A DNA stretch of 64,000 nt from the NCBI GenBank assembly GCA_022072615.1, contig JAJVHS010000026.1, positions 17,328 to 81,327 on the forward strand, in the 5' to 3' direction. The translations under genes were made by a program, and so were the position numbers. Within the stretch, counting starts at the first letter, position 1. Each line of letters starts with the position of its first letter. This DNA comes from Phycisphaerales bacterium (GTDB lineage: Bacteria > Planctomycetota > Phycisphaerae > Phycisphaerales > UBA1924). This document shows positions 57,784 to 64,000 of this stretch, in pieces. A model generated the notes under the pieces. The model did no database searches. It was not told the origin of the DNA and was given only the letters and a program-made list of their open reading frames with translations.

Positions 57784-58650
57784 CTAGAAGCCGATGCGGT
57801 CGAGCGTGTCTGACACCTGCTCGCCGTAGTGCCCGCCGAATAGCCGGGCATGAACGAGCAGCGGGTAGAGGTTGTAGACGTGACGCCGCGATTCGAAGAA
57901 GCCCGGCCTGATCGGCCGGAGCTGGCTGTAGCGTTCGAAGAACGGCCGCCCGAAGGTGGAGAAGAGGGTGATGAACGCCAGCTCGATCTCCGAGTGCCCG
58001 TAGTACACCGCCGGGTCGAGGAACGCGGCAATGCGCCCGCTATTCGCGAGCACGTTGCCGGTCCACACGTCGCCGTGGAGCAGGGAGGGGCACGCGGGCT
58101 CGTCGATCAGGTCCGTGAGCCTGGCGGCCAGCGTGCCGATGCGCCGGCGCGTGCCTGGTCCGATGCCGCCGGTTGACGCCGCCGCGTCCGCCATCGCCGT
58201 CAGCCGGTGGTCGCGGAAAAACCCGACCCACGACGAGCACACGGTGTTCCGCTGCGGGAGCGACCCGATGAGCGTGTCGCGTTCAAGCCCGAAGGACGGC
58301 CCGTGGACCTCGTGAAGGTCCGCGAGCAGCTCGGCGGCGTGCCGCTCGGACGCGTCATCGAACGACGAGCGGCCTTCCACATGCTCCATGATGAGGAGGT
58401 CCGGCGAGGCGTGGATCACGGCCGGCACAGGCAGCCGAGACCGATCCGCGAGCAGCCCGAGCATGAACGCCTCGATATCGAGAGTTCCTTCAGGGCCCGC
58501 AGCCTTGGCCACGAGATCCGCGCCGTCGGGGAATGACGCTCGGTAGACGTCGGCGATGCACCCGCCCGTGAGCCGGGTGAGCGACCGTGGGCGCCGTCCG
58601 ACCGCCGCCTCGATCCTGTCGATGATGGCGCTGATTGACTGGTCGTTCAT
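57784..58650 (-). CDS. Fructosamine kinase family protein
   Basis: 288 residues, the usual length. Kinase-like fold: SLTRLTGGCIADVYRASFPDGADLVAKAAG (phosphate loop and lysine), LIMEHVEG, catalytic SLLHGDVWTGNVL and metal-binding FLDPAVYYGHSEIELAFITLF. The family phosphorylates fructosamines and ribulosamines on glycated proteins so they fall apart. Its ATG overlaps the stop of the upstream glycosyltransferase gene by four bases. The reason for that pairing is not clear. Confidence 0.9.
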   Translation of the reverse strand: MNDQSISAIIDRIEAAVGRRPRSLTRLTGGCIADVYRASFPDGADLVAKAAGPEGTLDIEAFMLGLLADRSRLPVPAVIHASPDLLIMEHVEGRSSFDDASERHAAELLADLHEVHGPSFGLERDTLIGSLPQRNTVCSSWVGFFRDHRLTAMADAAASTGGIGPGTRRRIGTLAARLTDLIDEPACPSLLHGDVWTGNVLANSGRIAAFLDPAVYYGHSEIELAFITLFSTFGRPFFERYSQLRPIRPGFFESRRHVYNLYPLLVHARLFGGHYGEQVSDTLDRIGF

Positions 58651-60044
58651 GGGGCGGCCTGGGACTCGCCGGGACGTGCGGCCGCGACGGCTCGTCCGTA
58701 CACGGCTTCAAGCTCGGCGACCATGCGTTCGGCGCTGAACCGTTCCGAGCAGCGGTCGCGCCCGGTGACGCCCAGCGCGGCTCGCAGCGCCGGATCGACC
58801 GCCAGTTCCCGGACGGCGGACTTGAGCTGGGCGGTGTTGCCGGGCTCGACCAGCTTCCCCGTTTCACCGTCAACGCAGATCTCGCGCGTGCCGTCGACGT
58901 CGTACGCGACGGCCGGGACGCCGCACAGCAGCGCCTGCGGCACCGTCCTGGGGAGCCCCTCGCGGTAGCTGGGATGCACGAGAATGTCCATGGCTCGGAT
59001 GAGCGAGGGGACCCGCTCCGAGGGGACCAGCCCGGTGAGCACGAGCTGTGCGTTTGGTCGAACGGACGACGCCGCCTCGGCGGACGCGTGCCGGCTGAGC
59101 CGATCGAGCTCGCGCACGGCCACACCGAGCTGCCGGGCGCGCTCCGTCAATCGCGCGCGCCACCAGCCGTCGCCCACCCACAGGAGCCGCCAGTTCGGGT
59201 TGGATTTCAGATCCTCCGCAAGGGCGTCGAGAATGTCGTCGTGGCCCTTGTGCTCGGCCAGCCGGGCCACGGTCCCGATGACGATGTCGTCCTGTTCAAA
59301 GCCCAGCGCGGACCGTGATGACCTGCGGTCTTCGCCCGGCGCGGCATCCAGGAACGCGTCCACCTCCATCCCCGAATAGACCGTGATGTACTGCTGGGGC
59401 CGGCCGATCCCCCGGGCGAGGAACTGTTCGGTCATGGCTTCGGCCACCGATGCGATCAGGTGGCACCGCCGCGCCGCCGAACGCTCCGCCAGCGCGTACG
59501 CGAAGTTCTTCGCTTGGGTGATGGCCCGGGCGACGGCGCCCCCCTCGAGCGGCATGAACGGGGGCCCGTGGATTGTGTGAACAACGCCCGGAGCCTTGTG
59601 CCGGAGGGGGGAGGTGCCGCGGGGCGACTGGAACTTCCACGCGGCACGGCGACCGAGGATCCCGGCCTTGCTCGAGTGCGTGTGCACGACATCCGGGCCG
59701 ACGCGTTCGATCAGGTGCCACAGCTCGCGCGTGCAGAGCCAGTCCGCCACCGGCCGGACCTCGCGCACCAGGTGTGGCACCTCGTGCAGCACGATCGGGA
59801 CGACCACCTCGCCCTCGGGCCGTGCGGGCACGTGACGCCCGACCGCTCGGACCCGCTCCTGCCCGGATTCGCACCGCGCGTTGAACGCCTTGATCCGGTC
59901 GAGCATCGACCCTTCGGGGCCGTAGATGGGGCCGTAGGCGAGGTGCACCTTGTGCCCGAGCCGAGCCTGCCCCTCGCACGACAGAACCGTGTTCTCCTGT
60001 GATCCGCCGAGGATGAGCCGGGTTGAGATGTGGAGGATCCGCAA
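58647..60044 (-). CDS. Glycosyltransferase family 4 protein
   Basis: 465 residues from a TTG start (60042-60044), supported by the conserved beginning MRILHISTRLILGGSQENT. GT-B fold: VVHTHSSKAGILGRRAAW and VVHTIHGPPFMP in the acceptor half; IGTVARLAEHKGHDDIL and HPSYREGLPRTVPQALLCG in the donor half. The E-x7-E pair is E-x7-Q here. Residues 50-95 form an Arg/Val-rich insert. Donor and acceptor are unknown; a role in surface polysaccharide is usual. Translationally coupled to the fructosamine kinase gene. Confidence 0.9.
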   Translation of the reverse strand: MRILHISTRLILGGSQENTVLSCEGQARLGHKVHLAYGPIYGPEGSMLDRIKAFNARCESGQERVRAVGRHVPARPEGEVVVPIVLHEVPHLVREVRPVADWLCTRELWHLIERVGPDVVHTHSSKAGILGRRAAWKFQSPRGTSPLRHKAPGVVHTIHGPPFMPLEGGAVARAITQAKNFAYALAERSAARRCHLIASVAEAMTEQFLARGIGRPQQYITVYSGMEVDAFLDAAPGEDRRSSRSALGFEQDDIVIGTVARLAEHKGHDDILDALAEDLKSNPNWRLLWVGDGWWRARLTERARQLGVAVRELDRLSRHASAEAASSVRPNAQLVLTGLVPSERVPSLIRAMDILVHPSYREGLPRTVPQALLCGVPAVAYDVDGTREICVDGETGKLVEPGNTAQLKSAVRELAVDPALRAALGVTGRDRCSERFSAERMVAELEAVYGRAVAAARPGESQAAP

Positions 60045-60188
60045 TCGATTGGCTCACACCGAGAACATCAGAAGTTAATGACCAAGGACGCCGACGGATG
60101 CGGCACCGCCACACCTCGAACCAAGATAGCGGGAGATGGGCGGCCCGGCTCGGCCGCCTGATTCATCGCGGACACCAAGGTCGTGAGA

Positions 60189-61067
60189 TCAGGTGTACCG
60201 CACCCATTCCAGGCACAGCCCCGCGGGCGGCAGCGTCGGGCCGGCCTTGCGGCGGTCGCCGGTCCGCAGCGCTTCGCGGATGTCGTCGCAGGTCAGGCGC
60301 CCCTTGCCCGCTTCGACCAGCGTTCCCGCCACGATCCGCACCATGTTCCAGAGGAATCCGTTGCCGCTGATGTCGATCCGCAGCCGCGTGCCCGCCGCAA
60401 GGTCCGGGGGCGTGGCATCCGAAACCGAGCACGAGTACACCGTCCGGACGGTGGTCTGCCGTCCGTGGCCCGCCGCCGCGAACGCCGCGAAATCGTGCTC
60501 GCCGACGAGCACCGCCGCGGCCTCCTGCATCCTCGACAGATCAAGCACGTCCCACACCTGCTGGACGTACCGGCGATCCCACAGCGGCCGCGTGCGCGAG
60601 GCGTGGATCGTGTAGGAGTAGCCCTTGCCCGTGCAATCCCCGACCGGATCAAAGGCCGCGTCGACGGCTTCGATCGCGGTGACGAGCACGTCGTCGGGGA
60701 GCCTCCCGTTCAGTGCTCGCAGGAGCGGGTCGGTGCCTCGTTCGACCGGCCAGCCGCTCCCCCTGGCGAGCTGGGCGGGGTCGTCGGTGGTCGTGAACGC
60801 GGCGACCTGGCCCCGAGCATGCACGCCCGAGTCGGTCCGGCTTGCCCCGAACAGGATGACCGGTTCTCGAACGACTTCACGGACCGCTTTCTCGACGACT
60901 GCCTGGACGGTGCGGAGCGCGACGCGACCGGGCTCGCCGGCCTCGAGCGACTCTTCGACGTGCTTCATCGACCCGGTGCCCTCGGCGTGCTCGAGCAGCG
61001 GCTCCTGCTTCTGCCAGCCGCAGAAGTCGGTTCCGTCGTAGGCGATGGTGAGCTTGTAGCGTGGCAA
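60189..61067 (-). CDS. truA: tRNA pseudouridine synthase A
   Basis: 292 residues; modifies uridines 38-40 in the anticodon arm of many tRNAs. The catalytic aspartate is in FGASRTDSGVHARGQVA; other motifs are LTIAYDGTDFCGWQKQ at the N-terminus and GNGFLWNMVRIVAGTL near the end. The start is TTG 61065-61067 (MPRYK), as upstream in-frame alternatives were not seen. There is an insert after Q20 (PLLEHAEGTGSMKHVEESLE), where most TruA proteins have a short loop. It lies just downstream of the subtilase gene. Confidence 0.93.
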   Translation of the reverse strand: MPRYKLTIAYDGTDFCGWQKQEPLLEHAEGTGSMKHVEESLEAGEPGRVALRTVQAVVEKAVREVVREPVILFGASRTDSGVHARGQVAAFTTTDDPAQLARGSGWPVERGTDPLLRALNGRLPDDVLVTAIEAVDAAFDPVGDCTGKGYSYTIHASRTRPLWDRRYVQQVWDVLDLSRMQEAAAVLVGEHDFAAFAAAGHGRQTTVRTVYSCSVSDATPPDLAAGTRLRIDISGNGFLWNMVRIVAGTLVEAGKGRLTCDDIREALRTGDRRKAGPTLPPAGLCLEWVRYT

Positions 61068-61091
61068 CCGCGAACGGTAGGGCGGGCGGGT

Positions 61092-62615
61092 TCAGCAGCC
61101 CGCGACGAACGCCAGCACGAACGTGTCGAAGTCGTCGGTGTCGACGAAGTTCGAGTCGTCAACGTCCGCCGCCGGGTCGCCGGCCTCGAAGGCCCGGACG
61201 AACGCGTCGAAATCGTCGGTATCGGCGAAACCCGAGCCGTCGAAATCGGCGATGCTCACGCACGAATCGCACGGGTCGATCACGCCGTCGCCGTCAAGGT
61301 CGGTGACGGCGCCGTCGGCCAGCTCCTGCACATCCCACATCCCGTTGGCGTTGCAGTCGTTGGCCGCCAGCAGCACACCAAGCGACCGCGCCGCGTTCAC
61401 GCGGCCCCAGCCCATGAAATCATCACGCCCGGGCGTGTCCTCGGTCGGCGGCCCGACCAGGTCCTCCGCGCCGGCCCGCAGCCATTCGAACATCTGGTCG
61501 TGCGTCGGCATGTGCATCCCCAGCTCGAGCGCTTGGCCGAGCAGGAGAGCCGCGACGCCCGCGGTGATCGGCGTCGCGAACGAGCAGCCGCTGACCGACG
61601 AGGTGGAGTCGGCCGCGGTGCCGAACGCGCTGGTGATGACCTGCGAGCCGGGGGCCACAAGATCGAGCGCGGCGCCGGTTCCTGAAAAGTTTGCTCGGGC
61701 GTCGGTCCGCGTGGTCGCGCCGATGGACATGGTGAGAGGCGACGCTCCGGGAAAGCTCACGTCCGCGTTGCCCGTGCCGCCGTTCCCGGCGCAGGAAATC
61801 AGGATCTTCCCCGCGTCCCGCGCCGCCTGCATCGCGTTGAGCAGCGTCGCAATGCCCGGGTAGTTGATCAAGCTCATGCTGATGATCTGCACTTCCGGCC
61901 GGCTCGCCGCGTGGTTGAGGCCCTGCGCGAGGTCGAACGTGGTACCGCCGTTGTTCTGGTTAAGCACCTTGATGTGCATGACCTTGCACGACCAGTCCAC
62001 GCCGGCGACGCCGAAGTTGTTGTTGGCGTTGGCTGCCATCACGCCGTGGCACCACGTGCCGTGGGGGTGGTCGCCCTCGGGGTTGTTATCCTCGGCGACG
62101 AAGTCGTACCCGCCCGGCGCGATCCGACCAGTGAAATCCGGGTGGTCGGAGTCAACGCCCGAGTCGAGAATCGCGACGGTGACCAAGGCCGATCCGGTGT
62201 ATTCATCCCAAGCGCTCGGCGCGTCGATATCCGCGCCCGGCACCCCTCCACCCTGGCCGGTGTTGCGGAGATGCCACTGAGCACTGAAATGCGTGTCGCT
62301 GGGGATGATCCCGCCCTGGCCGATCCAGTTGAGCTCGGCATAGTGAACGCCCGGTCGAGCGTTCAGACGCTGACGCCACGCGTTCTCCTCCCCCGCCGGG
62401 ACCGCCACGAGCAGCACCCCCGAGATCGAGTCCATCTCGACCAGCGGCAGGCCTTCGGTCGACAGTTCCTGTGCGAGCACCCGTCCCCGAGCGACCGGGT
62501 CCGCCCCGGGCGCCGCGGCCGCCGACGCCGCCACGATGACCACGCCCGGCTCGTACGGCGGCGGCGGTGCCGTCAGCGCGAGCGCAAGCCCCACGGCCGA
62601 AAAGAACATGTGCAT
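61092..62615 (-). CDS. Exported subtilisin-like (S8) peptidase with Gly-Cys-terminated dockerin-like end
   Basis: 507 residues from ATG 62615. Signal peptide, then a propeptide-like region (about 20-105), then the S8 domain: D151 in AILDSGVDSDHPD, H185 in HPHGTWCHGV, the oxyanion asparagine in SCAGNGGTG, and the serine in GCSFATPITAG (more usually GTSMAAP). After about residue 425, acidic repeats of the type DFDGSGFADTDDFDAFVRAF occur twice, with a calcium-binding look like dockerin or EF-hand loops, ending VAGC. The next gene shares this end. The HGTWCH and GCS forms resemble kexin-type rather than bacterial subtilisins. Confidence 0.9.
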   Translation of the reverse strand: MHMFFSAVGLALALTAPPPPYEPGVVIVAASAAAAPGADPVARGRVLAQELSTEGLPLVEMDSISGVLLVAVPAGEENAWRQRLNARPGVHYAELNWIGQGGIIPSDTHFSAQWHLRNTGQGGGVPGADIDAPSAWDEYTGSALVTVAILDSGVDSDHPDFTGRIAPGGYDFVAEDNNPEGDHPHGTWCHGVMAANANNNFGVAGVDWSCKVMHIKVLNQNNGGTTFDLAQGLNHAASRPEVQIISMSLINYPGIATLLNAMQAARDAGKILISCAGNGGTGNADVSFPGASPLTMSIGATTRTDARANFSGTGAALDLVAPGSQVITSAFGTAADSTSSVSGCSFATPITAGVAALLLGQALELGMHMPTHDQMFEWLRAGAEDLVGPPTEDTPGRDDFMGWGRVNAARSLGVLLAANDCNANGMWDVQELADGAVTDLDGDGVIDPCDSCVSIADFDGSGFADTDDFDAFVRAFEAGDPAADVDDSNFVDTDDFDTFVLAFVAGC

Positions 62616-62804
62616 GCAAGGGTCTCCACCGGAATATCGCGAGACTACCGAGCGGCCATCCTCGATGCAATACGGGATGCATGGAGAGCGGTACAAGTTG
62701 CGACCGGACAAGGCGATACAAGTCCGCGGGGCGCATGCCCACGTGAGAGGACAACCCTCCTCGGGCGTTCATGGAGGCGCCGGGCTGGCCGGCGGGACCA
62801 CAAA

Positions 62805-64000
62805 TTACGGGCAGCCCAGCTCGAACGCCTCGACAAACGCCGTGAAATCCTCGAGGTCCACGAAGCCCGACGCGTCGAAATCGGCATCGTCTCCGCCCGC
62901 TTCGAACGCGAGCACGAACGCGTCGTAGTCCTCGAGGTCGACGAATCCGGACCCGTCGAAATCCGCCGGGCAGCAGCCGGCGTCCGTCAGCGAGCACAGG
63001 TCGATCACGATGTACTCGGTCGCGTCGAGCGTCGTATTCGAGTTGACGGTCGCGGGCACCTGGTACTGCCACAGGAGCGCCCCGCCGTCCGCGGTCGCGA
63101 ACGGCCCGACCGCCAGCGCGATCGATGCCGGGATCGTGCCCAGCTCGCCCGCCAGATCGATCGTGCCCTCGAGGACCCCGCCGTTGGCTCCCGTCGCGGC
63201 CTGTGTCGCGCCCGCCGCGTCGAACCATCCCTCGTAGTCGTTGTTGTTCTCATCGGCGAGGAACGCCGACCATGCCGCCACCTGCCCCGACTTCGCCCAC
63301 GGCGCGGCGCGGAGAGCACCCGGCGACTGCGCAACGAAGATGAAGTGGTCGTTCCCTTCCCCCGCGTCGTTGGTCGCGACGTAGAGCACGGAACCCTTCA
63401 GCCCCGCCCAAAGGCTCATGCCGTTGCTGGAGGCAACGAGCACAGACCCGGTGTCCCGCACGCCGTCCATCGTCCAGCCGTCGGACGTCCCGCCCTGCAC
63501 CGGGAAGTGCCAGTCCTGACCGCCGTTGTTGTCCCAGGTGGACGACCCGTTGTTGAACACCATGTCGAGCGAGGTCGCCGACGATGCGACCGGCACCGTG
63601 ATGACCCACTTGCCGCTCGCGAGCGTCATCGCGGGATCGGGGCTGATCACGGTCTGCCAGTGATCAAAGCCGTAGTGGAGCTTCACCAGCGGAGCGCCGG
63701 CGAGCGGCCGGCCCGCCGGGTCGTAGGTGATCGTCACGTCTTCGCCGGCCACCGCGGGGTTGGGCGAGATGACCACGGTCTGGCCGCCGCCCGACGAACC
63801 GCTGCCGTCGCCCACCCACACGTGCTGGATCGGGCTGCGGCGGACGTTGCCCCGAGCATCCACCGCCTCGATGTAGTAGTCGAGCAGCGCGGACCTGATG
63901 CCCGTGAGCTGGATCGAGTACTGGTCGGCGATGTACTGGGGCATCTCGAAGAAATCGATCGACGGGTTGTTGTAGACGTTGCCGGCGGGGAATGTCCTGC
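62805..64000 (-). CDS. Starch-binding (CBM25-like) exported protein with Gly-Cys-terminated dockerin-like end, partial
   Basis: The 5' end is beyond the window; the frame is open to its edge and ends at 62805. Visible from N-terminal side: NPSIDFFEMPQYIADQYSIQ and a Y-x-E-A-V-D segment, as in the C-terminal part of alpha-amylase type enzymes, then a domain resembling CBM25/26 starch-binding modules (LHYGFDHWQTVI, VFNNGSSTWDNN). A second beta-rich domain follows (about 150-310 from the first Met), and the C-terminus has two acidic repeats (DFDGSGFVDLEDYDAFVLAF, DFDASGFVDLEDFTAFVEAF) ending ELGCP. An exported polysaccharide-degrading enzyme is likely, but its catalytic part is not seen. Confidence 0.75.
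   Translation of the reverse strand, partial: RTFPAGNVYNNPSIDFFEMPQYIADQYSIQLTGIRSALLDYYIEAVDARGNVRRSPIQHVWVGDGSGSSGGGQTVVISPNPAVAGEDVTITYDPAGRPLAGAPLVKLHYGFDHWQTVISPDPAMTLASGKWVITVPVASSATSLDMVFNNGSSTWDNNGGQDWHFPVQGGTSDGWTMDGVRDTGSVLVASSNGMSLWAGLKGSVLYVATNDAGEGNDHFIFVAQSPGALRAAPWAKSGQVAAWSAFLADENNNDYEGWFDAAGATQAATGANGGVLEGTIDLAGELGTIPASIALAVGPFATADGGALLWQYQVPATVNSNTTLDATEYIVIDLCSLTDAGCCPADFDGSGFVDLEDYDAFVLAFEAGGDDADFDASGFVDLEDFTAFVEAFELGCP

Overview
The window is a GC-rich bacterial chromosome segment that looks like a member of the Planctomycetota, most likely class Phycisphaerae. The evidence is indirect. There are several secreted proteins ending in PEP-CTERM-type tails (VPAPG, a hydrophobic stretch, then RRRR). 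Two neighbouring exported proteins end in aspartate-rich dockerin-like repeats closing on Gly-Cys. An ECF sigma factor is coupled to a large Ser/Thr kinase, and dnaG sits next to rpoD. No tRNA or rRNA gene, CRISPR array, insertion sequence or prophage was recognised; the content is ordinary chromosomal backbone plus a large flagellar locus.

Layout. 1-3.8 kb: a truncated dihydropyrimidinase/hydantoinase gene converging on a carbon-nitrogen hydrolase (a possible ring-opening and decarbamoylation pair), a membrane-bound PP2C/SpoIIE phosphatase and an acetyltransferase. 3.8-7.4 kb: a zinc-finger Ser/Thr kinase with TPR-like tail behind its ECF sigma factor. 7.5-17 kb: acylphosphatase, dnaG-rpoD, a PAS/GAF-receiver protein and ileS. 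17.3-24.5 kb: a DUF2617-like protein, a HEAT-repeat protein with a membrane partner, a lipase-like hydrolase pair, and a flavin reductase with a Gfo/Idh oxidoreductase. 24.6-27 kb: two tandem PEP-CTERM paralogues. 27-28.1 kb: an Xer-type recombinase.

28.2-38.8 kb is a late flagellar locus in transcription order: flgI, flgJ-like, flgN-like, flgK, flgL, fliW, csrA and two flagellin genes. Sigma-54 type -24/-12 elements lie in front of flgI, flgK and the first flagellin gene; the last is an almost perfect consensus. FliW, CsrA and flagellin together form the known partner-switch that ties flagellin translation to filament assembly, and both flagellin leaders share a GGAGGATYGCC element over the ribosome binding site. 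After a malic enzyme gene, an opposing operon (44.8 to 40.7 kb: methyltransferase, neuA, neuB, GT-B transferase) encodes synthesis and probably transfer of a nonulosonic acid, a sugar class often attached to flagellin. A possible sigma-28 promoter precedes this operon and another precedes the second flagellin gene.

44.9-64 kb: typA, a second pair of related exported PEP-CTERM-like proteins (both preceded by TGGCAC with GG-N10-GC spacing), a DUF456 protein, a LOG-family protein, a transglutaminase/DUF58 pair, a PAS histidine kinase, a ROK kinase lacking the usual zinc site, an M28 peptidase, a glycosyltransferase with a fructosamine kinase, truA, and two proteins with Gly-Cys-terminated dockerin-like ends (a subtilase, and a starch-binding protein cut by the window end). 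Coordinates of starts were chosen from ribosome binding sites, overlaps and family length; several genes use GTG or TTG.
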